DNA of 64,000 nucleotides from Guillardia theta CCMP2712 (taxonomy: Eukaryota > Cryptophyceae > Pyrenomonadales > Geminigeraceae), in NCBI RefSeq assembly GCF_000315625.1, contig NW_005434667.1, forward strand, positions 239,293 to 303,292, in the 5' to 3' direction. Below are positions 48,900 through 60,800 of this stretch, in pieces. A model generated the notes under the pieces. It did not search any database, was not told the DNA's origin, and saw only the letters and a program-made list of their open reading frames with translations. The first letter of the stretch is position 1, and each line of letters starts with the position of its first letter. Position numbers and translations under genes: made by a program.

Positions 48900-49540
48900 G
48901 AACGGGGTGGTGTACATGACCGGTGGTCAGTCACAAACTCTATACCGCCAGCAAATTCTTTGGAAACGGAGGGTACGATACCTGAGGGTGGGGTGGTAGG
49001 GTGGTAGCGAATGGGCGTAACAGAAGATTGGGGACGAGGAGACAGGGGGATACAAGGGTGGGGGTGGTGACGGGGGTAGCTAGTTTTATAAATTATCGGG
49101 GAGGTAGGGGTTATGAGAAGGGATGAGGGGGGTAGTCCAGGTAAGGGGGTGGGGTCGGGCTGTGACCGAGGATTCCAGGGTCGCATCAACGAAGCAAGTG
49201 GTGTCATCAGTGAGGGCATGAGGGGTAGTAGGAATTACTGGTATCAAGGGGGGGTGATACGAGATTTGATGGGGGTACCTGTAGAGAAAAGCACAACATG
49301 AGCGTTGTGATCGCAGACAGTCAGCAGTGTCAGTGAATTCATATGGTGGGGTGATCAAGTGAGGGGGTTGCAGTGTACCCCACCAGGAATCTTCGTTGAA
49401 ATTCGCTCATATTAGAAGGGGTAATTTAGCCAAGAAAATTATTTAAGTGGGGTAGGGTCCTTTAATGTGCGGAGTCAGCAGGAATATGGTGGGGTGGAGT
49501 CAGCAGGGAAAGGTCACCTACACACAACTACCAACTGCGC
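48900..49540. repeat. G-tract interspersed island
   Basis: Dense G runs: gagggtggggtggtagggtggtag, gtagtccaggtaagggggtggggtcggg, tcaagggggggtgatacg, tggggtagggtcc. Non-coding. The runs near 48,983-49,010 come close to a four-tract G-quadruplex pattern. Confidence 0.6.
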
Positions 49541-49594
49541 TTATCGTGAGCCCACCTCAGCATGATCTGTGACTGCTCAGTGACTCGCCTTCCT

Positions 49595-49745
49595 CGGGTC
49601 ATGGCCCCGGGTCATCAGCCGGCCCCGGGTCATGCGGCCCTGCCGGGATCAACTCCGATACTGATATCTTTACTTAACTACAGGGGCAATCCGCCCCGCC
49701 CTGCCATGCTATCGCCGTCGCGGTCATCGATGGCATGCCCCGGGG
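49595..49745. other. GC-rich patch
   Basis: Direct repeat of ggccccgggtcat (three partial copies at about 49,602, 49,622 and after) and ccgccccgccctgcc runs. Paired with the adjoining G-tract island. Confidence 0.5.
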
Positions 49746-50266
49746 AGGAGTGAGAAGCATAGCGAGCGGCACCAGCGATGGTGGGAGTACAGAGCAAAAA
49801 GGCCTTTAGCTCTGCCTTCTGCTCGGCCTTGAGCTGATGGAATATCCTCAATCGAATGCGTTTACAGCTCGGATCATCTGAAAGAAAACGCAGCAGCCTC
49901 GTCGCTATCCTCCTCTACATCCTCCTCTACATCCTCGCCTCCATCCTGACCTACATCCTCCTCTCCACACCCATCCTCCTCGTTAGTTCTCTGATTTCCT
50001 ATTTTGTGTCTGTGCTTTTCCTCACGAGTCGCAGCTTTGCTTGCAAGACATTCGTGTACAACGTTATCTCTCCTCCTCTCCGCTGCTGTTCGCGTCTCCA
50101 CCTGCTAGAGAATCCAACGAGAAGTGCCTTGATCTTGATCTTCCTCCTCTCTTGCGTATCATCGTCATCTCCCCCTCCAACCCAATCAGCACCGCTATGG
50201 CTGCAACAACAGCAGCAGGCATCTGCTCCTTTTAGTGCAGTAGATGATTCATCTCCAGAGAGAAAT

Positions 50267-50768
50267 ATGACCCCTCCGAACACTGCTCCAGCTGCTCCCT
50301 CTCTTGCTCTCTCTCTTGCTCGTTCTCTTCGGGATGAAGGGCATGAGCGGCTGCAGCCTTTGGTCGACAGGAGCGCCTACAAGGCTGCGGTTCGGTCCCG
50401 CCTTGACAAGTTGAACTCTCTCAGAGACGAGATCATGCTGGAGAAGTTGATGAAGGCAGGCCTGTGCCGTGAGAAGGAGCGAGCTAAGACTTGATCCTCA
50501 GGAAGTTGATAGCAGTGAAGACGAGGGGGAGGAGGGCGACGGGAGTCTCGTGGCAGCAGTAGACAACATCTTTGACGGCGAACCTGCGGGAATGTACCGG
50601 AGCATCTTCGACGGAGAGCGCTTCACCACGCTGACAGAGCTGCAGCAGCATATCAGGCGAGTGCTTGTTGCTTCTTGCACCTGGCTGATGCGTTGGAACA
50701 GCCAGGTCCTGCAAAAGAGATATGGACATGGTGAAAAGGTGGGGGAGGAGGATGAACTATCTTGGGGA

Positions 50769-50816
<48 letters not shown>

Positions 50817-50960
50817 AGGGACGAGGAGGCCATGCATGTGCGTGGGAGCAGGAAAGGACTAGGAAGGAGTGAGGGTGCAACGGCAGGAAGAGGCGCAGGA
50901 GCTAGCAAGAGCTCGTCACTTCCAGTCAAGTCCAAGAGAACGAGAGGAAAGAGGAGATAG
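50267..50960 (+). CDS. acidic protein with poly-Asp run, unknown
   Basis: An in-frame ATG at 50267 (an upstream ATG at 49856 is possible) opens MTPPNTAPAAPSLALSL, then a charged helix (SAYKAAVRSRLDKLNSLRDE; IMLEKLMKAGLC). A short intron (donor C|GTGAGA at 50,470) leads to LDSSEDEGEEGDGSLVAAV and DNIFDGEPAGMYRSIFDGER, then EKVGEEDELSWG, 16 consecutive Asp, and a basic C-terminus (KSKRTRGKRR) that resembles a nuclear-localisation signal. The acceptor that keeps frame is AGGAAG|TTGATAG. No family recognised. A nuclear or chromatin-associated role is only a guess from composition. Confidence 0.5.
50769..50816 (+). repeat. (GAC)16 coding microsatellite
   Basis: Sixteen pure GAC codons giving poly-Asp in the acidic protein. 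Confidence 0.95.
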
Positions 50961-51165
50961 CGCAAGTTGTTTAATAGGTCAAGTGTAGGAAAGCTCAAGT
51001 TTCAGTCCATTACGAGCTCTCGTGCCCCAGCCTAGGGATGGAGGAGGTGAAAGTCAGTGAACGGAAGGAGCCGCAGCAAAGGCAGCAAAGGCGGACAAGG
51101 CAGCACCTGTCGGAGGAGCTTGTTCCACAGCTTCATCTCACACTCCTCAGCGGCTGCAGCTTCGG

Positions 51166-54100
51166 TCACATGGTTGCCTCTCCCTCGCCCTCCTCCCGCT
51201 CTCTCTCTCCTTCCTCTGCTTCCTCTCCCTCCTTCGTCTCCCTCCTTCCGCGCTCTCCTGCCTCTCCCTCACCCTCCGCATCCTGTTGGTAGGTCTGTTG
51301 GCACGTCCTCCTCGCATGGTCCATTTCTCGTCGGACCCTCTCGTCCAGGATGCGAGCAGAGACCTACGAGGAGGTCAAGGGCGAGGGAGGAAGAGAAAGG
51401 ATATGCGGACCTGCGGGTCCTGGTGCATTCCATGCCTCCAGCCTGGTCTCCCGAGCTGATTCTGAGGGTGAGTAAGAAGCATGTGGAGCAGAGGAGGAAG
51501 GGAGGTAGAGAGGGTCAGCCAGTGACGAGAGGAGTAAGTCGATCAGCCTTCGACTCATCGCATCAGCTTCATGTTCGCACTCACATGGTCCAGACGGAAG
51601 TTGCGAGCCTCCTGCAGCCGTTGCATTACTTCTCTAGCCCGCTCCTCACGGTCGGGTCTCCCCTCGTCCTTCCCCTCCTTCTCAGCCCCGCCCGTCGAGT
51701 CTAGTGATGGCGCTCCCCGCCCCTGACGTAGAAGCCGTAGCCACACTCCCCCTCCCGCAGGACATGCTCCTCCTTCTCCACCAGATGGATCGAGTAGGGA
51801 ACGAAGAGCTTCTGCTCTACCAGCCTCCTGCACGTCTTCGCCTCCTCTCCTCCTTCCTCCGCTGCATCACGAGCCTTCGGCTCTTCAGCTTTGTGAACCT
51901 CATGAGCCTCCGCTGCTGTCGGAGAACTTTCTTGTTCAAGGCCGGGAGGAGCCGAAAGGGGGGGGGGAGGGGGAGACTGAGGGGAAGGGGGAGGAGAGGA
52001 GGAAGAGGATGCTTCAGCCTGAGAATCGTTTCCTACGGCGTCACCTCCCTGCGCTGCTTCTCCTCTCCCATCGGCTTCCTGTCGCACCTCCTTCACCTGC
52101 TGCTCTCCACCTGGACTCGCCAACTGGTCCTGCGTCTGACTTCCAACGGCTGTCGTCCTTTCCTCCTCATTCTGACGGGCTGCAGCTCCGTCGTCCCCCC
52201 CATGCGCGGGAGCTGCTGCTTCCTCGCCCCTGTTCTGACGCTCTTCAGCTCGCCCCTTGTTGTCCTCCAGCTCGTCTTCCAGCTGAGAGCGACTACATGT
52301 CACATCGCCATCGATTTCCCTCCTCCTTTCGTCCCGGATACCTCTCTTCTCCTGATTCTCCCTCCTCCCCTTCCCCCCTCCTCTCATCACTCTCTTCGCT
52401 TCTCAATCTCACCAGGTCGAAGCCGTAGGCAGAAAGCTTCCGCTTGAAGTTGGTCTTGCGGCAGACTCCCATCTTCCTCAATCCAGTGTAGCAAGACGTT
52501 CCGTTCTCGAGCTCGCAGGTCTTGACAAGCGCTTCGTAGCTTACGTTGTGACCTACAAGATACTCGACCTTGACGGGTAGCGGATGCCCTTCAGTGTTGA
52601 ACACGTAGGGCTGTAAGAGGAGGTGAGAGGGGAGCAAGAGGAGGAGGAGTCGAGACCTCTCGGTTCAGCCAGTGGTCGCGATCGAAAAGGAGGAAAAGAT
52701 ATTTGAGCGTCTCTGCAAGAAAGTAGGAATCCATCCGATCCTCTAGCCTGACCCTCCCCCGTCAGACCCGTCAGAAAATTCTCCTCTCTGCCTCCCCCTC
52801 CCTCCTCTCCCTATGTACTCTTCCTGGCCCTCTTCCAACATTTTTGGTCCTCCCCGTCCTGCCCTGCCCCTCCTGATTCTCTTCCCCTTCCCCTTCTCGC
52901 CTTTTCGTCTCCACATTGGACATGGCAGCGTAGCCGCATCGAGTCTTCATGAGCGACTTGAGTGAGACGAGTATGTCCAGCCCCATCGACAGCCACACCG
53001 GGTCATGAGTCGCCTGCTCTCAGGTCAATCCACGAGGAGGCTTCGCAGGAGAAGGAAGTCGGAGGAGGAGAAGGGTGAGGGGAAGTGGGCGAGTGGCGGG
53101 AGGGAGGGCGACCGGAGGGAGGGCTCACTACCTGGTAGAGGTAATAGATGGACTCCACTGTCTCAGGCCGAAGGGGATACCCTTCGGCTCCCGTGTGAAG
53201 CTTGCCGGCCTCGAGGTTGAAGGCCTCCGGGATGCCTCCGAACCTTCGCCACAGCGAGTGGATGGCGTACTGAGACTCCACGGCCGCGTCAATGTCGCCG
53301 AAGAGAACCTGAAGCCCCGGCCAGAAGGACGCGAGCGACGAGTAGACCATCCAGCTCACCGTCCCGCTCTGCATGTTCACGTCCAGGTACCAAGCACCCT
53401 TGCGGAGGAACTTCATGATGCCCGCGTAGCACTCGGAGAACATGTGGAGCGAGTCGCCGTCGCCGAAGAGGAAGTGAGCTTTGACGAGGTACTCGTACAA
53501 GGAGTCGATGTTGGTGCCCAGCCCCGAGTCGAGATGCGTCCACACCCCGCTGTCGATGTTGATGTGGTTCCCCACCAGCCCCAGTCTTGACCGTCTGCTC
53601 CACAACCCTGCGGTCGCCCTCCTCGCCGCGAGCTCATACTTGGGGTCGAGGGTGAGGCGCGAGAGCATCACGAACTCGAGGAGGTTCGTTCCTCCTCCTG
53701 CTGCCGAAGTGATCACCGTCTCCCCCGGGGGAACCCCGCGTCGCAGGTTCACCGTGCCGTAGGGGATGCCAGTCTTGGTGTTGAAGGCAGGCATGAGACG
53801 ATCGGCGAGGTCGACGGCGAGGAGGAGGAGCTCATTGTCGTACCAAGAGAGGAAGCGGAGGGCAAGGAAGTGAGCGGAGAGGAGCCCCCCCAGCGCTCGG
53901 ATGTTCGTCTCGAAGACAGAGACGTTAATGTCGACGTCGAAGGACACTTCTGCCATCACCTTCCTGTCTCATCGCGTCAGCTCCCCTCCCAGCCCTCCGC
54001 TCGTCTCACCTCACTGCTGCATCAAACGCAGAGAGGTTTCCCATGATGGCGAGAGTGTCAAGAGCATCGATGAGAGTCAACTTGTACCCTCCCTGACCGA

Positions 54101-54662
54101 AGAGATCCTTCCCCGAGCACGAGATCGGCCTCAGCTCATCGTAAGGGTAAGCCCACTGCATGTAGCCGTTGAAGGAGAACTCAAACATCTCCACGATCTC
54201 TTTCCTCACGCTCTCCACGTAAGTTTCACTGAAGATCTCTTCTTCGAACTTCTCTGCTCCTTCATCTGCCTCTTGGAGCTCGTCAGCTGCCAGGCTGTCG
54301 CCGCTCGAGCCCCTGAGGATGTCGATCAACCTCCTCTTCATCTCGTTCAAAGTCTGCGGGTTCGACTCGGAGCTCAGAGCACGAGCGATGATCGCTTCCC
54401 CGAGATGAAACTGATCTCGGTTGGAGGCGTTCAAAAGATCGAAAGAGCTGGCGAGCTCCTCGTCTTGAAGCACAAGCCTGAGAATCTCCTTCCTCAGCCC
54501 TCGTGACCCCTCCACATCCCCCTTCCTCAACAGATCCATCACCGACTGCTCCATGGCAGCAGCGTCCATCTCGGATGCTTCACTCACCAAGGGTGTGAGC
54601 AGGAGGAGACTCAGCAAGATGGCGCGAAGAGTATTCGTGTGTCCACGCACGTGAAGGGGCAT
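51166..54662 (-). CDS. EDEM-like GH47 alpha-mannosidase family protein
   Basis: Multi-exon. A signal peptide ([20 protein letters not shown]) and a helical region unlike the usual family start (residues 30-150) come first. The GH47 domain begins [20 protein letters not shown], with [64 protein letters not shown], then [28 protein letters not shown], and after introns [16 protein letters not shown] and FNTEGHPLP. This is the ERAD mannosidase-like (EDEM) arrangement, acting on N-glycans of misfolded ER proteins. The C-terminal part (51.2-52.4 kb) encodes a long Glu/Gln/Ser-rich extension, a conserved-looking [15 protein letters not shown] stretch and charged coiled coil. A TAG at 51703 could end it, or further exons may run to TGA at 51168-51166. 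Confidence 0.85.
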
Positions 54663-55142
54663 GGGAGGAGCCTTGCTCTGCTCTTGACTCCAGTCAAACG
54701 CCGTCCTCCTTTCGACTCGATTGCCTCCCCTCTCCTGCCCGTGCGGTACCAGCTTCCCCCGTGAGTCTACCTCCCTGCATGCTTCTGCCTACTTCTCCTT
54801 CTCTCTCTCCTTCTCTCTCTCCTCCTCTCTCTCTCCTCCTCTCGCTCCCCTCGCTCTCCCCTCGCCACCCTCATCAGCACCGCAGGTGAAATGCTCTTAT
54901 GAGGCGAGCGAAAGATGATCCGCCTCAAAGAATCGAGTACTAATTGGAGAGACGAATAGTCTTGCTGTCTTTATTTTGTCGTTAATTATACACTGAGGCA
55001 GACTCGAGTTGTTGAAAAGGAAGAAGTCAACGGACTGGCAATCCGTCAAACTGAGAGTTGGGGAGGGAGGAGGAGCAGGGGAGAGAAGAGCAGGGGAGAG
55101 GGGAGGAGACGAGAGCAGAGAGCCCGTGGCTCATTCAGTCAG
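54663..55142. other. divergent promoter interval
   Basis: 480 bp between the EDEM-like gene (-) and the next gene (+), with a pyrimidine-rich stretch (54,780-54,860) and ordinary DNA. No gene seen. Confidence 0.5.
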
Positions 55143-57304
55143 ATGGCGAATCAAGCCGCAAGGGAAGAGGCAGAGGCGAAGCTGTCACCTCCTGCATCTC
55201 CTGGCTCGATTTCTTCTCCTTCCTCCCCTTCTTCACCATCCTCTTCAGCCATATACGTTGCGTACGAGAGATTGGCTAAAGGACTGCTGAAACAAACGAA
55301 CCAGGGGATTGTCAAATCTGTGCTAGCACAGAAATACGACAAGCTGGTGGACGACATCTTTGATGGAGGATACAGGGCCCCCAAAATGCGCGTCATCATC
55401 GAGAGAGCTCGCGAGGCACAACAGAGCAGAGAACCTTGCGAGTGGAAGGGTCCAGCCGCGAAGCCTTCGGTCCGACGGCAGGTGCAGCAGATGCTGCGAG
55501 CAGCTCGCACAAAGTTGGAGAAGAAAGAATACAAAGAAGAAGAGGACGGGAGACCACAAGTGGCTCAAGTCTGCAAGATCGAGGAGGAGAACCCTTCAAC
55601 GGTCCTTCTTCACCCCCAACCATCCAACCACAGCCCCCCTCCACAGCCCCTCTCTGATCGTTCGCCTCCTTCGCTTCCTGGCGCCTTCAAGCCCTCGCGT
55701 CCTCACCATGTCGAGGCACAGGAGGTGAGCAGAGCAGAGCGACCTGCAAGAGACGAGCTGAGATTGATTGCTTGCAGACCTCCTTCCTGGAACCAGAACT
55801 AGCGGAACAGACAGCTAGTTCCGCTGCCCCCGCTGCTCGTCGCGTTTCTGTGAGGAGATCGACAGACGCTGATCGTCCGAGGGCAAAGGTAAGGCACTAC
55901 CTGACCTTGGCGATTTGCTGCCTTGGCTTCCTCTGAGTGCGTTGACACAGAACAAGAAGAAAGTCTCGAATCGAACTCACAAGACCGAAGACGAGCCCGC
56001 ACAAGAGCCTCCTGTCGTCCAGGAGGAGAGGCAGCCGCAGTCTCGCTCACCGGCTTCTTCTCCTCGACTTCCTACCCGGGGCAAAACTTCAGGGTCGACG
56101 CGGCAGGACGTGCCAAGCGAACCGACGAGAAGAAGCGAGAAAGTTGGAGGAGCCTCATCGATGAATTCTCTTCCTCCTCCTTCTCATCACCACGAGCAAA
56201 CTCAGGGACCCCCCGGGACTGCGAGGATCTGGCAGTCGAGCGGGGAGGTGAAGAGAGTCAGGAAAGTTGACAAGGCCACTCAGTGGGCACGGAGGAAGGA
56301 GGAGGCAGCTGAGCCCTCAGCTCGTTCAAGCCCTCGCGAGCCCGCCCCAAGGAAAGAAGAAGAGATTCTTGCAGTTGAAGTTGCGCAGGAATCTCCGCCA
56401 CCGGCTGGGAGTGTCAAGACTTCTCTGTTCCTGACTCCTCGTCCTCCCATGCCCTCGACAGCCCCCACCAGAACCTCCAGCTCTCCTTCGGCTCTCCCTC
56501 ACCAACAGGCTCGGACGCCAATGCGAGCCGCTGAAAAAGAAGAGCAGGATCAGCTTCTGCCCTATGTGAGTCTCGTCCTCGCCCTCGTCCTCGTCCTCAT
56601 CTTCCCTCCACCTCCTCCACCTCCTCCTCCTCCTACTACTACTACTACTACTACTACAACTGCTGCTGCTGCTGCCGCCGCCGCCGCCGCCGCTGCTGAT
56701 GCGCTGCTCTGACTGGTGGCAGCCGACCAAGAGGACAACTTCTGTTCGCACGGGCCGGCATGCGAGAACGAGCGACACCCAGGGGCTGGGTGAGGGGGAG
56801 AGGCTATATGGAGTGTGGGTGCCCGTCATCGACCCCATCAAAGTTGACCGGAAGGTGCGGAGGAAGAGCTAGAGCTAGAGCTAGAGCTAGAGCTAGAGCT
56901 AGAGCTAGAGCTAGAGCTAGAGCTAGAGCTAGAGCTAGAGCTAGAGCTAGAGCTAGAGGTAAAAGGCGTGGGGTGGGGGGCGGGGTTGAGAAGTAGATTC
57001 TTTGCTGACATGAACTGAGATGGACTTTCAGTTTCCTCTGCAGCATTTTCAGCGCCAGAAGCAAAAGATCGAACAACGAAAGCTGCCGCACGAGAAGCTT
57101 TTCCTCGACCTCCTGTGCTGCCAAATGGACAACAAGTCGAAGCCTTTCTTTCAGACTCTCCTGCCCCTGCACGAACAAGCCGTGGGCAACGTCAGTTTCG
57201 CTTTGACAGAGGTCAATGCCAGGGAGAAAGCAGCCCAGAGCGAAGGAGGACGCAGAGGGAGGAGAGAGGAGAAGGGGGAGACGAGAAAATCCGACTTGCT
57301 GTAG
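55143..57304 (+). CDS. basic Ser/Pro-rich protein, unknown
   Basis: Five exons, 55143-55724, 55778-55888, 55951-56565, 56723-56854 and 57032-57304, all phase 0, give 570 residues. Residues about 35-80 look structured (VAYERLAKGLLKQTNQGIVK; LAQKYDKLVDDIFDGGYRAP). The next 350 residues are basic, Pro/Ser-rich and likely disordered (KTSGSTRQDVPSEPTRRSEK). The last two exons (GERLYGVWVPVIDPIKVDRK; LPHEKLFLDLLCCQMDNKSK) again look conserved and helical. No known domain recognised; a scaffold or cytoskeletal protein is a guess. Introns 3 and 4 carry simple repeats. Confidence 0.7.
56605..56702 (+). repeat. intronic CCT/ACT/GCT trinucleotide tracts
   Basis: Consecutive (CCT)n, (ACT)8-9 and (GCT/GCC)n runs in the third intron. 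Confidence 0.85.
56864..56957 (+). repeat. (GAGCTA)n hexamer, about 15 copies
   Basis: Pure hexamer array of AluI-site units inside intron 4, just after the donor. The stem-like palindrome AGCT recurs every six bases. Confidence 0.95.
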
Positions 57305-57531
57305 ATGATGTCGAAGAGGACGATGGAGTGCCTGAAGGTGTGAACGATTGAGAGCAGAAGGAAGATGCTCGTAGGGGATAGAGGGCGGGAGGGTCAGCGA
57401 GACGTTATCAGATGGGCAGAGATAGCAGGAGTAGTCTATTCCTGTTAGAGCAGAACCAACAGCTGCTTCACTGTGTCCAGATGGATTTCTTGGTCGCCAT
57501 GATCGCTGTCAGCAGCGTGTCAGTCTCTGTC

Positions 57532-58643
57532 TCACCTGCCGGCCCGCAGCTCACCCGCTACTCTCTCATACCATCCCGTCAGGTCATTCTTCAACAACCA
57601 ATTCTCCATAAGAGTCGATCTTACATGCTGCAGTCAACTTCAGCGCCCTCCCCCAAACATCCTCCTTCCTCCTCCTCTGCCGCCCCCATCACCACCATCA
57701 CTTTCACATTCTTGCGTACCTTGCACATCTCCGCAAGCGCCCATAGCATCAAGTCTGCAGGTCCCACAGAAGAACCTCCGATGTAGTTGCCTTGCAGACC
57801 CTTCTTGAACGTCTCCCCGTACTCGCTCAGCGGCTTCACCTCGGGTTTGGACTTCCTGCATGGAGACTCAACCCTGAGCAGCTGCCGGGCGACTCACCCG
57901 ACCTGATGCGGTCGGGGGCTTGAGACACCATGAGGAGGACGAGCGGCTTGACGAAGGTCTGGGAGCAACAGTCGTCGGAGAAGAAGGCGTCGACGAAGTT
58001 GGAGCGATCCTTGTCATCGGAGAAGAGCTCAATCTCCACCGCCACCATCACTCCGAAGGTGATCTCCTTCATGAGATTCAACTCGTGCTGGGTGGCCTCT
58101 CGGCCGAAGAGACAAGGAGATAAACACTTTGCTATGATGAACGAGTCGTTGACCTGAAACACCATGACCCTCAAGCCAAACAGCGACGACTTGACCTGCA
58201 TGTCGTTGACGACAAGGATCGGAATCTTCTGATACTTTGACCAGGAGATCTCAGACTTGAACGGGTAGTTCACTTGCACCACGTCATATGGAACCTCTGC
58301 CCACGCAAGAAGCGCCCTGACGATCGCGCATGGTGGACTTGCCTCGAACTGATACAGCTTGACCTAATAGAGGACGTGACCTAACTTGCCTGGGAGTTCC
58401 TTGGCAGGGAACTGAGGTGGATGATAGAATGAAAGGTGCGATGAAACAAGGAAGCAGGGGAACAGAGGAACAGGGGAGGGAGCAGGGGTGGGAGCAGGGG
58501 TGGGAGCAGGGGTGGGAGCAGGGGTGGGAGCAAGGGCAGTGAGCAAGGGAGGGAGAAGAGCTCACTGTATGGATCTCATCCTTGCTCTTCAAGCTGAATG
58601 GCTGCGGCGGATCTTCTCCTTCGTTGTTCGGCTCCCACGCCAT
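57532..58643 (-). CDS. prostaglandin E synthase 2-like, GST-fold protein
   Basis: Exon 1 (from the ATG at 58643, MAWEPNNEGEDPPQPFSLKS) splices to VKLYQFEASPPCAIVRALLA, then WAEVPYDVVQVNYPFKSEIS and WSKYQKIPILVVND, a thioredoxin/GST N-terminal domain of the PTGES2 type. After further introns come NDSFIIAKCLSP, helices of the GST C-domain (KPLSEYGETFKKGLQGNYIG; VGPADLMLWALAEMCK) and a last exon NWLLKNDLTGWYERVAGELR ending TGA at 57534-57532. The CPxC-type motif is SPPC here, so only the second Cys remains. No membrane anchor is obvious. A glutathione-binding reductase role is inferred. The exact middle exons are less certain (the continuous frame at 58,140-58,220 probably contains an intron). 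Confidence 0.7.
58466..58532. repeat. GGGGTGGGAGCA minisatellite
   Basis: About five 12-bp copies in the first intron of the PTGES2-like gene. G runs of 4 and 3 per unit make a G-quadruplex possible on the plus strand. Confidence 0.85.
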
Positions 58644-59413
58644 CGCCTAGTCGGGGAGATCCTCGTACCCTTCTTTTCCTCTTAGGAGTCTCAGTCACGG
58701 GGCGGGCCCGGTGGCGGGTCGGTTTTGAGCTCCATACCGAAATAGATCAAAGTTTTTACTTAACTCAATACTCCCACCCCCTACCCCTCCCATTCCACTG
58801 ATGTCACCCTACCCGACAAAGGTTCAGATCAGTACCCCTAATTCATACCTGAAGTACCCCCCTTGTATCCTGTACAATTGTGTCCTGCAATTGAGTACCC
58901 CTCCTTTTGAGTCCACCCTCCCCTAGTAGTGAAATTCGCAACCATGAGTACAGTCCCATCGCCCCCATCTTCATAAAACACAATCGACCGACAGCCAGGC
59001 AGGCAGCCAGGCAGCCAGGCAGGCAGGCGGTAGACACAGAAACAGTTACAGTGAGCGAACAAGAGGAGGCAGGTAGGCAGAGACAGAGAGGTAGACAGCG
59101 AAAGCCTAGTGAGGAGGATGTGGGTAAAGGGTAGAGACAGAATGAAAGGAAGGCTGCGACTGACAATAAGAGCAGAGAAGACTTGAAGAACACCATCGGA
59201 AGGGATCGGAGCAACAGGGTCGATAAAGATGATTGACACTGAAAGAGAAATTCGTGTGGGAGTGACGACGTAGAGCTCATGTGCCTTGGTCAGATGGCGT
59301 GAGTGACAGCAATACCCGTCGACCACGTGAACATCCACTGGACGATTGGCTGGCCTCTGTTGTTATAACATGTTGAGCTAAGAAACAATCTGAAGCTCGG
59401 GACTGGCAACATC
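58644..59413. other. gene-free interval
   Basis: Begins with a small GC-rich patch (58,697-58,725, cggggcgggcccggtggcggg), then a C-tract island (58,765-58,925, ccaccccctacccctccc, gtaccccccttg) and ggcaggcagcc-type short repeats (58,990-59,030). No gene recognised. Confidence 0.5.
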
Positions 59414-60731
59414 ATGTATGCCGAGGGCATGAGATATGCAGGTCCACGCGAAGAGAACATCCCCGACTTTGGAACGTCACAGATCGTACAGGAGATTGAC
59501 AGTGAGTGCTCGATCCTTTGTTGGGAGTCTTCCTTCTCACTTTTGATGGTTGACATCTTGCTGCTCGAAAAGGTGCTGAGAAGATTGCGCGCGAGGTCGA
59601 CAGGCAACTTCGGTATGGATCCACTTTGAACGTGGTCCGAAGGACAGCAGCCGACGGGTCAGGTTAGCGATCTTGCAGATCCAGACAAGGCTGCCGGTTG
59701 ACAAGCTCTCAGTCCGGTACGAAGCTGGAGCAGAAGTGCTGTCACAGGCAGCAGTTGGTGATGACCTGCTGGGATACACTGAGATGTCAGCTCGATGCTG
59801 CCTCAGTCTTCTTGCCTGATGCCTCTTGTCCTTAGCGTGTCGGGGCGAAACTCAATCCGCACGGGTTCGCGAATCTACAACCGCACAAATGATGCCACGC
59901 CGCTCACGCACACGCACACGCGGCTGGTGAATGTCGCTGTGGTTGAGCGACGAAATCGAGAGTGAGTGGTGCTTGCTGTCTCTGTCATCGTATAATTTTC
60001 TTACAGCCCAGGAGATGGAACTGATTCGGCAACGGTACTTTCTGTTGTGCGATGAGGGAAGATGGTTGACTTAGAATCTTCAGTTTGAAGTGCAGGAAGC
60101 GACGGTCGTGCCCAAGAAGGCTGGAATGAGCATCTTAATGTTTGACTTGTGAGCGATTTGCTTGTTTCTTGCGCAGATTCATCGACATTCTCTCATGTCT
60201 CCTTGCTCCTCACGTACTAGTCGCAGGTGCTGCTCTAAGGGACGGAGGACAAGGCCCAAAAAGCCTCGGGCTCGGAGTGGAATGAGGGAAGACCCATCGC
60301 CAGAGTGCTGCTTGCCTCGAGTTTGGCCTAGTCGTGAACTCGTTTCAGGCAAGTCGGAGCAGCTTGGGAGGCTCCGTCAAGGGTCAAGGTCTGGGATCCG
60401 ACGATAGACTACCACCTCTCGTCTGTGCAGCGAGCTCGTCAATCGAGGTGACTGTGCTATGCCGTTGGCTCGTTTCCTCAACTAAAACAGCAGTGACGTT
60501 CAACTCCGGCTGCTCCGATCGAACTCAGAAGAATCTCACGAGGTACCTCCGCTGTGCCGCCATGTCACTCACTTGGTTGACTCGCATGGCCTTAGGCTGG
60601 TTCCTCTCACTCCCTGCCCTTTCAGAGGTGTGTTGCTAGCGCTGTCTTCTCACCTCAACTCTGAGGCAGGTCGGATGGGTGGACATGATTATGCAGGCTT
60701 CTCCGATATCTGGATTTTGAACCAAAGATAA
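59414..60731 (+). CDS. unidentified multi-exon gene
   Basis: Exon candidates with good splice sites: MYAEGMRYAGPREENIPDFG ending at GTGAGT (59,500); AEKIAREVDRQLRYG; a segment LPVDKLSVRYEAGAEVLSQA; SGRNSIRTGSRIYNRTNDAT with LVNVAVVERRNRD after the next junction; PGDGTDSATFEVQEATVVPK with KKAGMSILMFDL; a possible hydrophobic exon (TRYLRCAAMSLTWLTRMALG); and a last exon GFSDIWILNQR with TAA at 60,729-60,731. Not every junction could be phased. I recognise no family. It converges with the AMPK gamma gene, 69 bp apart. Confidence 0.4.
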
Positions 60732-60800
60732 ACAAGGTGAAGATTTTTTCCAGATGGAAGTCCATCACATTTTGTTGTTGTGCAATGAAGAATCGAAGTT

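Larger units (their letters stand above)
48845..50266. other. gene-free interval (or 5' part of next gene)
   Basis: Contains a G-tract island (48,900-49,540), a GC-rich patch (49,595-49,745) and, from 49,850, a hydrophobic open frame contiguous with the next gene. That frame (LLYILLYILASILTYILL) comes from cctcctctacatc tandem units, and I do not trust it as coding. Confidence 0.5.

Noticed and set aside
50630-50710. Possible second GC-AG intron (CAG|GCGAGT) in the acidic protein
   Set aside because: The acceptor CCAG|GTCC does not keep phase with that donor; the unspliced frame is simply open.
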